From positions 1-64,000 of the forward strand of contig NZ_VYKL01000006.1 of NCBI RefSeq assembly GCF_008710145.1: 64,000 nucleotides of DNA. Reading direction: 5' to 3'. The notes beneath the pieces are model-generated. The model was not told where the DNA came from. It did no database searches and worked only from the letters and a program-made list of their open reading frames with translations. Shown piece after piece: positions 18,380 through 25,877 of this stretch; position 1 is the stretch's first letter, and every line of letters begins with the position of its first letter. The DNA comes from Niallia endozanthoxylica. Lineage in GTDB: Bacteria > Bacillota > Bacilli > Bacillales > Cytobacillaceae. The translations under genes and the position numbers were made by a program.

Positions 18380-18422
18380 TTGAATTATCATTATAATTTG
18401 GATATAGATTAATTTTAGGAGG
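18380..18422 (+). promoter_or_regulatory. Sigma-A promoter with Fur/PerR/Zur-like box
   Basis: TTGAAT (18380-18385), a 17-base spacer and TATAGA (18403-18408) form a sigma-A promoter, with AGGAGG (18417-18422) just before the ATG at 18427. The spacer contains GAATTATCATTATAA (18382-18396), whose complement TTATAATGATAATTC matches the PerR box TTATAATNATTATAA at 11 of 14 fixed positions. It also resembles Fur and, more weakly, Zur sites. Which family member binds is inference. Confidence 0.55.
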
Positions 18423-18426
18423 CATC

Positions 18427-18735
18427 ATGTTAAAGGAAGCGCTTTATTTTCAGCAATTAAAAAAGTATGAGCGTAGATTAAACATACATCACATCAGAAT
18501 CGTTCATTTTATTCCAGGAAGAATCCGTTTGAAAAGCGAATTATGGAAACAAAATGAACCTCTGTTACAAAAGGTGGAGGCTGTCATCAAAAAAGAGCCT
18601 TTTGTAAAAAAAATCAGTTTCGAAGTTTTTACAGGCAGTCTTGTCATTGAATTTCAACTCAAGGAACCGCCTCCACTTGAAATCGTTAAACTGTGGGTTG
18701 AACGAATAATAAAGTTACATAGGATAAAAGATTAG
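18427..18735 (+). CDS. HMA_2-type domain protein, first gene of the ATPase operon
   Basis: This 102-residue protein carries one ferredoxin-like domain of the HMA_2 type (about residues 20-100). It has the motif H27-F-I-P30-G-R-I-R-L, shared with the next two proteins and the fourth gene, in place of the CxxC metal site of classical HMA domains. It has no membrane segment and is probably cytoplasmic. It opens an operon with a second HMA_2 protein, a P-type ATPase, a fourth HMA_2 protein and a small membrane protein. A role as adaptor or partner for the ATPase is inference. Confidence 0.8.
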   Translation: MLKEALYFQQLKKYERRLNIHHIRIVHFIPGRIRLKSELWKQNEPLLQKVEAVIKKEPFVKKISFEVFTGSLVIEFQLKEPPPLEIVKLWVERIIKLHRIKD

Positions 18736-18759
18736 TAAGTTCATAGGAGGTTTTTTCTA

Positions 18760-19290
18760 TTGTGGTCAACGATACTCGGTCTTGGTGCATACCTCGTCAT
18801 CCCTAAGGTGGTTGGGAAATTAAGAGAACAAAAGATTCAAGTTATTCATGCCATTCCAGGACGGTTAAGACTGCAAAACAATCGCTGGAAAGATCAGCAA
18901 ATCGGCGCATATCTTGAAAAAGCACTTCAAAAGCATCCACTCATTAAATCCTGTCGCGCCACGCCCATTACAGGAAGCTTAACTCTAGAGTTTACAACCC
19001 CCTACCTGCAGCAAGAGGACTTGGATCACATTTTTCAAATCATCACAGATACTACCATTGAAAGCTTCTCTCATACAAAAGATAAAGCACTGCAAACCAT
19101 GAGCAGCCTCTTCAATGGAGTGAATAAAAACGCAAAAAAAATGACAAACGGATATGCAAGTATTGACAGCATGATGATTGTTTATTTTATGTTCCAAGGA
19201 CTTCGCAGCTTTCCGACAAATCCAGCATTCGCCAGCAGCTTATTCTATTGGGCTTATACCGTTTTAAAAAATAGTGACGAGAAGGGATGA
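18760..19290 (+). CDS. HMA_2-type domain protein with N-terminal membrane segment
   Basis: The TTG start at 18760 follows AGGAGG at 9 bases. The 176-residue protein has a short hydrophobic N-terminus (about residues 3-18), an HMA_2-type domain with H30-A-I-P33-G-R-L-R-L, and a C-terminal hydrophobic stretch (about 130-170). It overlaps the start of the P-type ATPase gene by 17 bases if the GTG at 19274 is used, pointing to coupled translation. Like its neighbours it lacks metal-binding cysteines in the domain. Confidence 0.78.
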   Translation: MWSTILGLGAYLVIPKVVGKLREQKIQVIHAIPGRLRLQNNRWKDQQIGAYLEKALQKHPLIKSCRATPITGSLTLEFTTPYLQQEDLDHIFQIITDTTIESFSHTKDKALQTMSSLFNGVNKNAKKMTNGYASIDSMMIVYFMFQGLRSFPTNPAFASSLFYWAYTVLKNSDEKG

Positions 19291-21364
19291 GGTCAAGATT
19301 ACAAAAGTGGTTGTTCTCCATTCAGTACCTGGAAGAATGCGCCTCTACCTGGATTCAGCCTTGCCTAGCGCTAAAATTGAAGCATGGTTTCGTACCATTC
19401 CCGGCATTTATTCAGCAGCCTATACGGCTTGCACGAAAAGTCTGCTCTTCTATTATGACCAAAATTTCCAGCCAAAGCGATTACACCGGTTGCTAAAAGA
19501 ATTAGATAAAACGGCAGAGATGCAAGACGGGAAGCAACCATCTGTCAAAAAAAGACTCAGTCAGGTAAGCTTAGCTTCTTTATTATATGCGCTGCACTGG
19601 TTTCTCTCTAAAAATCCTGTTCCTTATATCCGTCTAGTGGATCGTTTGATTGGCGTCATCGTTTTACTGTTGTCGGCCTCTACCATTAAGGATGCGTATA
19701 CAGGAATTGCGAAGGACCGTAAGCTTAATTCAGATTTTTTAACAGTCTGTTCTCTTCTTGCCTGTCTGTACTTAAAGCAGTCGTCATCAGCACTGATTAT
19801 CTATATCATGTCGACAGTGAGCGAGCTATTAACAGATATGACAACGATGAAAACGAAACGTCATCTAGAATCGTTAATAAAGCTGGAAGCGCCTCATGCT
19901 TGGAAGGTAGAAAAAGATGGAACGATTCATAAGACTGCAGCTGAGAAGATACAAATAGATGATCTCGTGAAAGTTTTTCAAGGGGAAAGAATCCCTGTCG
20001 ACGGTGTAGTCGTGACTGGAAACGCCCTAGTCGATGAATCTGCGATTACCGGTGAGTATAAACCTAAGAACAAATTCCCGGAAGATGAAGTGTTTTCCGG
20101 CAGTATTTGTAAAAAAGGTGAAATGACGGTTCGGGTCACGAAGACCGGCAGAGAAACGGCCCTAGGGCGGATGATTCAACTGATCGAAGAAGCTTATTCA
20201 TCGAAAGCACCCACACAAGAGTATGCCAATGCAATCGCCGAAAAAATGGTCGGGGTCTCGTTTGCGCTTACTATCGGAACCTATCTAATCACCCGTAATG
20301 TAAACCGCGCGTTAAGCATGCTGGTCATTGACTTTGTGTGTGGAATTAAACTATCCACAGCAGCAGCCTTTTCGGCGGCAATTGGAAAAGCCGCAAAAAA
20401 AGGCGCACTGATAAAAAGCGGGAGCCACATTGAACAGTTAGCAGATATTGAGACGATTGTTCTTGATAAAACCGGTACCATTACAGAGGGAAAACCTTAT
20501 GTACAGAAAATTAAATGCTTTAATGGTTTTACTCCGGGAGAGGTTGTATTCTATTCCTCCTCTTTAGAGCAAACCTCCACGCATCCGCTAGCCCATGCTA
20601 TTTTAGAGGCAGCCAAGCGGCGCGGAATCACTCCTGCCCAGGTAATCGAAGAAAGTAAGATCACAGAGGTTACCGGTAAGGGGCTGTTCGGCATGATTAA
20701 AGGGCGGGACATAAAGGCCGGCAGCTTAGCCTTCTTGCAGGAGCAGGGAGTACAAATAACAGAACAAACGACAAAAGAGCTGTACTCTGTATACACTGCC
20801 ATAGATGGAAAACTCGCCGGTGCATTTTTGATTCAAGACATCATAAGACCCGGAATGAAGCATACAATTAAACAGTTGAGGCTACGGGGGGTAAAGAAAG
20901 TCGTCATGTTAACCGGTGATATGCTAGAAAGTGCCAATCGAATCGCCCGTCAGGTCCAGGTAGATAAGGTATTTGCCCGTATGCTCCCGGAGCAGAAATT
21001 ACGTTTTATTGAAAAAGAAAAGAGAAAAAGAAAAGTAGCTATGGTGGGGGACGGCATGAACGATGCTCCTGCGTTAACAAAGGCCGATATTGGCATTACC
21101 TTTGGAGGTAAACGAACAGATTTAGCTGTTGAAGCAAGTGATGTAGTTATATCCAATGATAATCCGTATGTTCTTACCGAGCTTATTGATTTGTCTAAAA
21201 AGACGAAAAGGACGGTAAAACAAAATGTGATTGCTACTTTTGTGATTAATGGAGGTGCGATTCTGCTTGGAGCATTAGGTCTCATCTCATCCGTTACAGG
21301 AGCGGCCATTCACAATTTAACCACCATCGGAGTAGTACTGAACAGCATGAAAATTTTAGTTTAG
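19274..21364 (+). CDS. Atypical P1B-type ATPase with N-terminal HMA_2-type domain
   Basis: This is a 696-residue cation-pumping ATPase. It begins with an HMA_2-like domain (H16-S-V-P19-G-R-M-R-L). The phosphorylation site DKTGT (D398), actuator loop TGEY (259-262; usually TGES), HP motif (H437-P438) and hinge GDGMNDAP (592-599) are all present, so it should hydrolyse ATP. In the ion-path helix the usual CPC is FVC (C356) and the following TP is TA, so both prolines are missing. The start is uncertain (GTG 19274 or GTG 19307). The C-terminal helix IHNLTTIGVVLNSMKIL resembles the CtpC-type branch. The transported metal is unknown. Confidence 0.88.
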   Translation: MTRRDEVKITKVVVLHSVPGRMRLYLDSALPSAKIEAWFRTIPGIYSAAYTACTKSLLFYYDQNFQPKRLHRLLKELDKTAEMQDGKQPSVKKRLSQVSLASLLYALHWFLSKNPVPYIRLVDRLIGVIVLLLSASTIKDAYTGIAKDRKLNSDFLTVCSLLACLYLKQSSSALIIYIMSTVSELLTDMTTMKTKRHLESLIKLEAPHAWKVEKDGTIHKTAAEKIQIDDLVKVFQGERIPVDGVVVTGNALVDESAITGEYKPKNKFPEDEVFSGSICKKGEMTVRVTKTGRETALGRMIQLIEEAYSSKAPTQEYANAIAEKMVGVSFALTIGTYLITRNVNRALSMLVIDFVCGIKLSTAAAFSAAIGKAAKKGALIKSGSHIEQLADIETIVLDKTGTITEGKPYVQKIKCFNGFTPGEVVFYSSSLEQTSTHPLAHAILEAAKRRGITPAQVIEESKITEVTGKGLFGMIKGRDIKAGSLAFLQEQGVQITEQTTKELYSVYTAIDGKLAGAFLIQDIIRPGMKHTIKQLRLRGVKKVVMLTGDMLESANRIARQVQVDKVFARMLPEQKLRFIEKEKRKRKVAMVGDGMNDAPALTKADIGITFGGKRTDLAVEASDVVISNDNPYVLTELIDLSKKTKRTVKQNVIATFVINGGAILLGALGLISSVTGAAIHNLTTIGVVLNSMKILV

Positions 21365-21382
21365 TGAAAGGAGAGAAGGATC

Positions 21383-21961
21383 GTGCCGTCTTATACGGTT
21401 CTACACGATATCCCTGGAAGGCTGCGAATTCAAGTCCCATTGCTGCGTAACTACTCCTCCTTTGACGTAATAGAAAGGTATTATTGCGCAATCAAAGGTA
21501 TTGAACAGGTACGGATTGAACCGGCTATTATGACTATGGTGATTATCTATAATACGCAAAAGATTTCGAAGAGAGAAATCTTTCAATTCATTGCCTTATT
21601 TTTTCAACAAAGAAATTGGGATCCCGTACAATCGATCTTCATTAATTCCACTCCCGGAATTAGAAAAGCCATTGTTCGTTCAGCTGTTACAGGTCTTATG
21701 CTACTTGTAGCCGTTATTAAAAAACGATATACAAGAAAAATAGATGTTTTTGATTATTTAGTCGTCATCTCGACGGCTCACACAGTTTTATCACACGGAG
21801 AAAGTGATCGCTATCGACACCCTGATATTTTAACCGGGATTATCAGCTTATTCTCACTCGGAGCCAGTAATCTGCTTCACGTATGCATCGTAACCTGGGC
21901 CGTTAACGTACTCGAAATTTTACATGATATCAAACGGGCGAATCATCGCCCGATTCAATAA
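21383..21961 (+). CDS. HMA_2-type domain membrane protein
   Basis: The GTG start follows AAAGGAGAG. The 192-residue protein opens with the same domain as the ATPase N-terminus (H8-D-I-P11-G-R-L-R-I; about residues 3-75), followed by about three hydrophobic segments (roughly 95-115, 122-140, 145-180). It looks like the front part of the ATPase (domain plus first helices) without the catalytic core, and sits 19 bases after the ATPase stop. Confidence 0.75.
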   Translation: MPSYTVLHDIPGRLRIQVPLLRNYSSFDVIERYYCAIKGIEQVRIEPAIMTMVIIYNTQKISKREIFQFIALFFQQRNWDPVQSIFINSTPGIRKAIVRSAVTGLMLLVAVIKKRYTRKIDVFDYLVVISTAHTVLSHGESDRYRHPDILTGIISLFSLGASNLLHVCIVTWAVNVLEILHDIKRANHRPIQ

Positions 21962-21980
21962 TGAAAAGGAGAGAAAAAAT

Positions 21981-22205
21981 ATGGCAATTAATCAAGATTT
22001 TTTATTAGGATTTGTTTCAGGAACAGTTGTAGGAGCAGTAGGCTATCGTCTCTATGAACAAAACTCAGGGCAACTGCAGCGCCTGCTTCAACCATCACAA
22101 GGCTTCCACCCGCAAGTACCGGCACAACAGCCTTCATTAGAGGAACTTGTCGCGCAAAAAGAAAGATTAGAAGACTTAATTGCAGAATTACAAATTAGCA
22201 GGTAA
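21981..22205 (+). CDS. Small membrane-anchored coiled-coil protein of the ATPase operon
   Basis: The ATG at 21981 has AAAAGGAGAG upstream; the open frame further left overlaps the previous gene without a site. The 74-residue protein has one membrane segment with a glycine-rich face (residues 7-24, GFVSGTVVGAVGYRLYE), a Pro/Gln stretch and a C-terminal amphipathic helix (LEELVAQKERLEDLIAEL) likely to oligomerise. It closes the operon and may organise or regulate the pump. Confidence 0.75.
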   Translation: MAINQDFLLGFVSGTVVGAVGYRLYEQNSGQLQRLLQPSQGFHPQVPAQQPSLEELVAQKERLEDLIAELQISR

Positions 22206-22300
22206 TAGCGTGTTGGAAACGTAGAGACGCTCTTCGCGTTCTAAACGAACATTTTGTAACAGGACCTTTCGAGGAAGGTCAAGCACCATTCCAATTAGAA

Positions 22301-22418
22301 GGGGCTGTCCCATAAGGTGTCTAGCATCTACCATTTATCTATATCCAGTGCGATATTACGCAAAGTGATACTAGATACTGTATGTGATGCCTGACACCTT
22401 TGCTTTTGGGACAGCTCC
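22301..22418. repeat. 118-bp inverted-repeat cassette
   Basis: The left end GGGGCTGTCCCATAAGGTGT and the right end, ending in TTGGGACAGCTCC, are inverted repeats over about 28 positions, with TGACACCT and GATGC blocks paired too. The centre has no coding frame. It looks like a MITE-type non-autonomous element or a very long hairpin, and lies between the ATPase operon and the third copy of element C. Confidence 0.6.
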
Positions 22419-22464
22419 TTACTTATTCCCTGAGGGTCAAGGGACTGTCCCCATATCCCTCGAC

Positions 22465-22515
22465 AACGTGAAACAGTTTGTGAAACAAGATTCTCCAGGG
22501 TGTCACAGTGACAGA
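22465..22515 (-). repeat. Conserved element C, copy 3
   Basis: This copy holds only the second half of the element (ACAACGTGAAACAGTTTGTG and TGTCACAGTGACA). It is directly downstream of a GGGACTGTCCCC-type fragment and lacks the terminator hairpin of the other two copies. Confidence 0.55.
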
Positions 22516-22553
22516 AATTCATTCGGCTTTCCTACATAACAAAACCATCATTT

Positions 22554-22638
22554 AAATCAGAATCATTACGTTTTATATTGACAGAATAATTTAAACATAG
22601 TATATTCATGAAGGTGTAAATAGTAATAATAACGATTT
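22554..22638 (+). promoter_or_regulatory. zinT promoter flanked by two Zur boxes
   Basis: TTGACA (22578-22583), a 17-base spacer and TATATT (22601-22606) make an excellent sigma-A promoter. A Zur-type box lies just upstream at 22554-22574 and a second, stronger one downstream of the -10 at 22618-22638; the latter matches the Bacillus consensus AAATCGTAATNATTACGATT at all but two fixed positions. Zur with zinc should repress here and release the gene under zinc starvation. Confidence 0.8.
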
Positions 22639-22676
22639 GCATTAACCTTCAAAAAGAAAAAGGAGAGATTTTATTT

Positions 22677-23432
22677 ATGAAAAAAAGGCTTCCCAAATCA
22701 TTACTTGTGTTTTTCTTATTTGGTATTTTCCTTATAGGCTGTCAAGAAAACGAAGGTACCCCCAACGAAAATACCTCGTCAAACGCTCAACCTGCTTCAT
22801 CGGACTCAAACTCTGAAAACTCAAATTCTACATCAACAGAAAGCAGCAATCATCGCCATGATCATAACCATAGTCATGAGGATGAAAAACAGAAGGAAAT
22901 CTATTCTGGGATATTTGAAGATAATGAAGTTAAGGACAGAGAATTATCGGATTGGGAGGGAGACTGGCAATCCGTCTATCCCTACTTATTAGATGGGACG
23001 TTAGATTCGGTCTTACAGAAGAAAGTAGAAACAAAGAAAGATAAGACCTTTGATGAATACAAAGAATATTATCAAGTTGGATATGAAACAGACATGGAAC
23101 GAATTGTGATAAAAGATAATACCATAACCTTTTACCACAATGGCGAAGGAAAAACAGGAGAATATACGTATCATGGATACGAAATTTTGACGTATGAATC
23201 CGGAAATAGAGGCGTTCGTTATTTATTTGATTTAGTAGGAGAAGCCGATGGTGTACCCAAACATGTTCAATTCAGCGATCATAGTATTGATCCAACAAAA
23301 GCAGAACATTACCATATCTATTTAGGAAATGGAGACCATGACACTCTTTTGCATGAATTAGACAATTGGCCAACTTATTATTTTTCTCATTTAAGCGGTG
23401 AAGAAATCGCAGAAGAAATGAATGCACATTAA
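22677..23432 (+). CDS. zinT: ZinT-family zinc-binding lipoprotein
   Basis: This 251-residue protein starts with a lipoprotein signal (LIGC lipobox near residue 22), then a Ser/Asn-rich linker with a His-rich stretch (HRHDHNHSHED, about residues 58-68) and a ZinT/YodA domain (about 75-251) with the DWEGDWQSVYPYL start and the metal-site region YHIYLGNGDHD. ZinT proteins bind zinc outside the membrane and help high-affinity zinc uptake; the His-rich linker fits this. Two Zur boxes flank its promoter. Confidence 0.92.
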   Translation: MKKRLPKSLLVFFLFGIFLIGCQENEGTPNENTSSNAQPASSDSNSENSNSTSTESSNHRHDHNHSHEDEKQKEIYSGIFEDNEVKDRELSDWEGDWQSVYPYLLDGTLDSVLQKKVETKKDKTFDEYKEYYQVGYETDMERIVIKDNTITFYHNGEGKTGEYTYHGYEILTYESGNRGVRYLFDLVGEADGVPKHVQFSDHSIDPTKAEHYHIYLGNGDHDTLLHELDNWPTYYFSHLSGEEIAEEMNAH

Positions 23433-23494
23433 TTTTTATCAAACGGTTATTCTATTTTACTATTCTTTTAAGTTTACTATTAAAGAGCAACTTT

Positions 23495-23515
23495 AAATCG
23501 TAATGATTCCTAAAC
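23495..23515 (+). promoter_or_regulatory. Zur-like box upstream of the permease pair
   Basis: The first 14 bases, AAATCGTAATGATT, are a perfect Zur half plus centre; the other half is degenerate (about 16 of 21 positions match). A weaker site with the core CGTAATAATT follows at 23559-23579. A possible promoter (TTGAAG at 23519, then TAAACT) lies between them. Confidence 0.6.
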
Positions 23516-23614
23516 TCATTGAAGTTTATTTCTTTCTCCATAAACTTAGGACTGATAAAGACCGTAATAATTGGTTCACAACTAACAATGAAAAAAACAT
23601 CTATGTTTTTCTAC

Positions 23615-23643
23615 ATCCCTGCTCATTCTTTTACGGCAGGGAT
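23615..23643 (+). terminator. Hairpin in the leader of the permease gene
   Basis: ATCCCTGC and GCAGGGAT form an 8-bp stem followed by TTTTCTATT. It lies downstream of the Zur box and about 105 bases before the permease start, so it may end the zinT transcript or attenuate the permease transcript. Confidence 0.55.
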
Positions 23644-23748
23644 TTTCTATTAAATGATGTTTTTCATGTAAAAATTACTCATACTCTATCAATCCTGAAA
23701 TATATTAAGGTAGAAACCAATGGCTCAAATAATATATGGGAGGTTATC

Positions 23749-24747
23749 ATGAATCGCATTTTGCGCAGTAATATGATGGAGATTACAGGTTTTTTGATGA
23801 TTGGACTGGCTCTATTACTTCTTTCTTACAGCATCCATTTTAAACTTCCACTAGATCTACCAGCTTCCTTATTAAATTTAAACAGTATATTTCTTAGTAT
23901 TTTAATAGAAGCACTGCCCTTTGTTTTAATAGGGGTTCTGGTTGCGGGCTGTATTCAAATCTTTGTTACCGAGGATCATATTCAAAAATGGATACCTAAA
24001 AACAAAGGAATGGCTGTCATCATGAGCTGTACCATTGGAGCTCTATTTCCTGCTTGTGAATGTGGGATCGTTCCAATTGTTCGCAGACTGATTGGAAAAG
24101 GTGTCCCGATCCATGCAGCAATCGGCTTTATGTTGACAGGTCCGCTTATTAACCCAGTCGTGATTGCCTCTACATACATGGCATTTGGAAACAATATGAA
24201 AATGGCTGGATTGAGAATGGGTTTAGGCTTTATGATAGCCCTTATGGCTGCTTTTGCTGTCAGCAGGCTATTTAAAGGAAACCAACTAAAGGCAGCTATA
24301 AAGTCAACGTCCTCCCCTGAACATCCGAAACAGCATTCCTTTACGAACCGATTTTGGTCGATGCTGACGCATTCGATTGACGAGTTTTTTGATATGGGAA
24401 AATACCTTGTTATAGGAGCCTTTATCGCTGCTGCGGTACAAACCTATATGCCGGCAAGAGCTTTATTAGAGACCGGCAGTGGTCCGGCATCCTCACTGCT
24501 TGTGATGATGGGTTTGGCTTACATTTTATCTCTTTGCTCTGAGGCAGATGCCTTTATAGGTGCTTCCTTCAGCAGCATATTTCCACAGGCCTCTATCCTT
24601 GGCTTCTTAATATTCGGCCCAATGATGGACTTGAAGAATACGATTATGATGCTAAGCGTATTTCGATGGAGGTTTGTAATGGCTGTGTTGTTATTAATTG
24701 TTTCCATTGTCTTTTTTACATTAATGATGGTACAAACCTTTATATAA
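23749..24747 (+). CDS. Permease of the UPF0718/DUF318 (YcgR-like) family
   Basis: The ATG at 23749 has GGGAGG upstream; the open frame further left is part of the leader. The 332-residue protein has eight or so hydrophobic segments and the family's signatures: FPACECGIVPIVRRLI near residue 100, GPLINPVV near 135 and LCSEADAFIGASF near 260. It pairs with the next gene, as ycgR and ycgQ do in Bacillus. The Zur box indicates a role in zinc or metal homeostasis; the reaction is not known. Confidence 0.9.
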   Translation: MNRILRSNMMEITGFLMIGLALLLLSYSIHFKLPLDLPASLLNLNSIFLSILIEALPFVLIGVLVAGCIQIFVTEDHIQKWIPKNKGMAVIMSCTIGALFPACECGIVPIVRRLIGKGVPIHAAIGFMLTGPLINPVVIASTYMAFGNNMKMAGLRMGLGFMIALMAAFAVSRLFKGNQLKAAIKSTSSPEHPKQHSFTNRFWSMLTHSIDEFFDMGKYLVIGAFIAAAVQTYMPARALLETGSGPASSLLVMMGLAYILSLCSEADAFIGASFSSIFPQASILGFLIFGPMMDLKNTIMMLSVFRWRFVMAVLLLIVSIVFFTLMMVQTFI

Positions 24748-24760
24748 GGAGGTCAAAGGC

Positions 24761-25708
24761 ATGCAACTGCAATTTCAGCAGGCGGTAAGAGCATTTATTT
24801 TACTGGCTTTTTCAACGATGCTTTTCAAACTGCATTATACCGGAGACATTTACAAGTTGATTAATCCCAAATACGAGAATTTAAGTCAAATCGCTTCTAT
24901 TATTTTTCTGATTTTATTTTTCATCCAAATAACGAGAGTGTGGACTGCCCGGAAAAGTCATTCCCATCATTGTCATGAAGACCAATCCTGTCACCACGAT
25001 CATGGAGATTCCCCTTTTCATTCAAAAAAATTATTTTCGTATGCAATCCTCCTTTTCCCATTGGCAACCGGGCTCCTCCTTTCTCCTAAGGTACTCGATG
25101 CCTCTATAGCCGATAAAAAAGGCGCCATGCTGATGCTATCTAACCAAGAACAGGTATCTCAAGGTGATAATAATAGATTAGATAGCGAATCGTCTGTACA
25201 AGAGGAGAAAAACGAAAAATACCAGGAAGAAATCTCTAGTTTTCATCAACCTGTAGATTCAAGTAATGGGGAAAATCAGCTGGAAATCTCAGAGGAAGAA
25301 TATAATAAACTGATAAACCAGTTAATACAAAATGACACGATTGAGATGAACGATTCTCTTTATGCGGCTTATTACGATGAAATAGGAATGAATATTTCAA
25401 ATTTAAAAGGGAAAACAATTAAATTAAAAGGATTTATCTATAAAGATAAGGACTTATCCCAAAACCAGCTTGTCATTTCCAGATTTTTAATCACCCACTG
25501 TATTGCTGATGCCAGCATCATCGGATTTCTTTCTGAATTCACCGAAGCCCCCTCCCTTAATCAGGATACATGGGTTGAAGCTGAAGGGATCTTAGATATC
25601 ACAACCTATAACGGAACGGAACTTCCACTCATTAAAATAACAGACTGGAAAAAAGTTAATGAACCTAAAACACCTTATGTTTATCCAATCAGTATAAAAA
25701 TCATGTAA
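24761..25708 (+). CDS. TIGR03943-family partner of the permease (YcgQ-like)
   Basis: This 315-residue protein has two or three membrane segments in its first 115 residues separated by a His/Cys-rich loop (HSHHCHEDQSCHHDHGD, about residues 67-83), then an acidic linker and an outside globular domain (about 185-305) containing GFIYKD and FLITHCIADA. The order permease-then-TIGR03943 is the typical pairing. The loop is a likely zinc-binding site. It starts 13 bases after the permease stop with AAGGAGG. Confidence 0.88.
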   Translation: MQLQFQQAVRAFILLAFSTMLFKLHYTGDIYKLINPKYENLSQIASIIFLILFFIQITRVWTARKSHSHHCHEDQSCHHDHGDSPFHSKKLFSYAILLFPLATGLLLSPKVLDASIADKKGAMLMLSNQEQVSQGDNNRLDSESSVQEEKNEKYQEEISSFHQPVDSSNGENQLEISEEEYNKLINQLIQNDTIEMNDSLYAAYYDEIGMNISNLKGKTIKLKGFIYKDKDLSQNQLVISRFLITHCIADASIIGFLSEFTEAPSLNQDTWVEAEGILDITTYNGTELPLIKITDWKKVNEPKTPYVYPISIKIM

Positions 25709-25831
25709 GAAGCATGGGGATGTAACGTTTCACCCTTTTTGTGCTCTTTCTCCATTGATGAAACGTAAACACCGGCCTTTGTTTCCCCATTCGTATAATC
25801 CTTCGTTAACAACACGCTTTTTTGAAAAACT

Positions 25832-25860
25832 GAAAGGGACCTTGATAGCCAAGGTCTCTT
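25832..25860. terminator. Bidirectional terminator between the permease operon and the MOSC gene
   Basis: GAAAGGGACCTTG pairs with CCAAGGTCTCTT around a 4-base loop, with TTTTTTA on the plus side and TTTTTC on the minus side. It serves the converging transcripts. Confidence 0.8.
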
Positions 25861-25877
25861 CCGTTTTTTATTTATTT

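Noticed and set aside
23503..23748. N-terminal extension of the YcgR-like permease
   Set aside because: It contains the Zur-box region and a terminator-like hairpin and lacks a ribosome site, while GGGAGG precedes the ATG at 23749.
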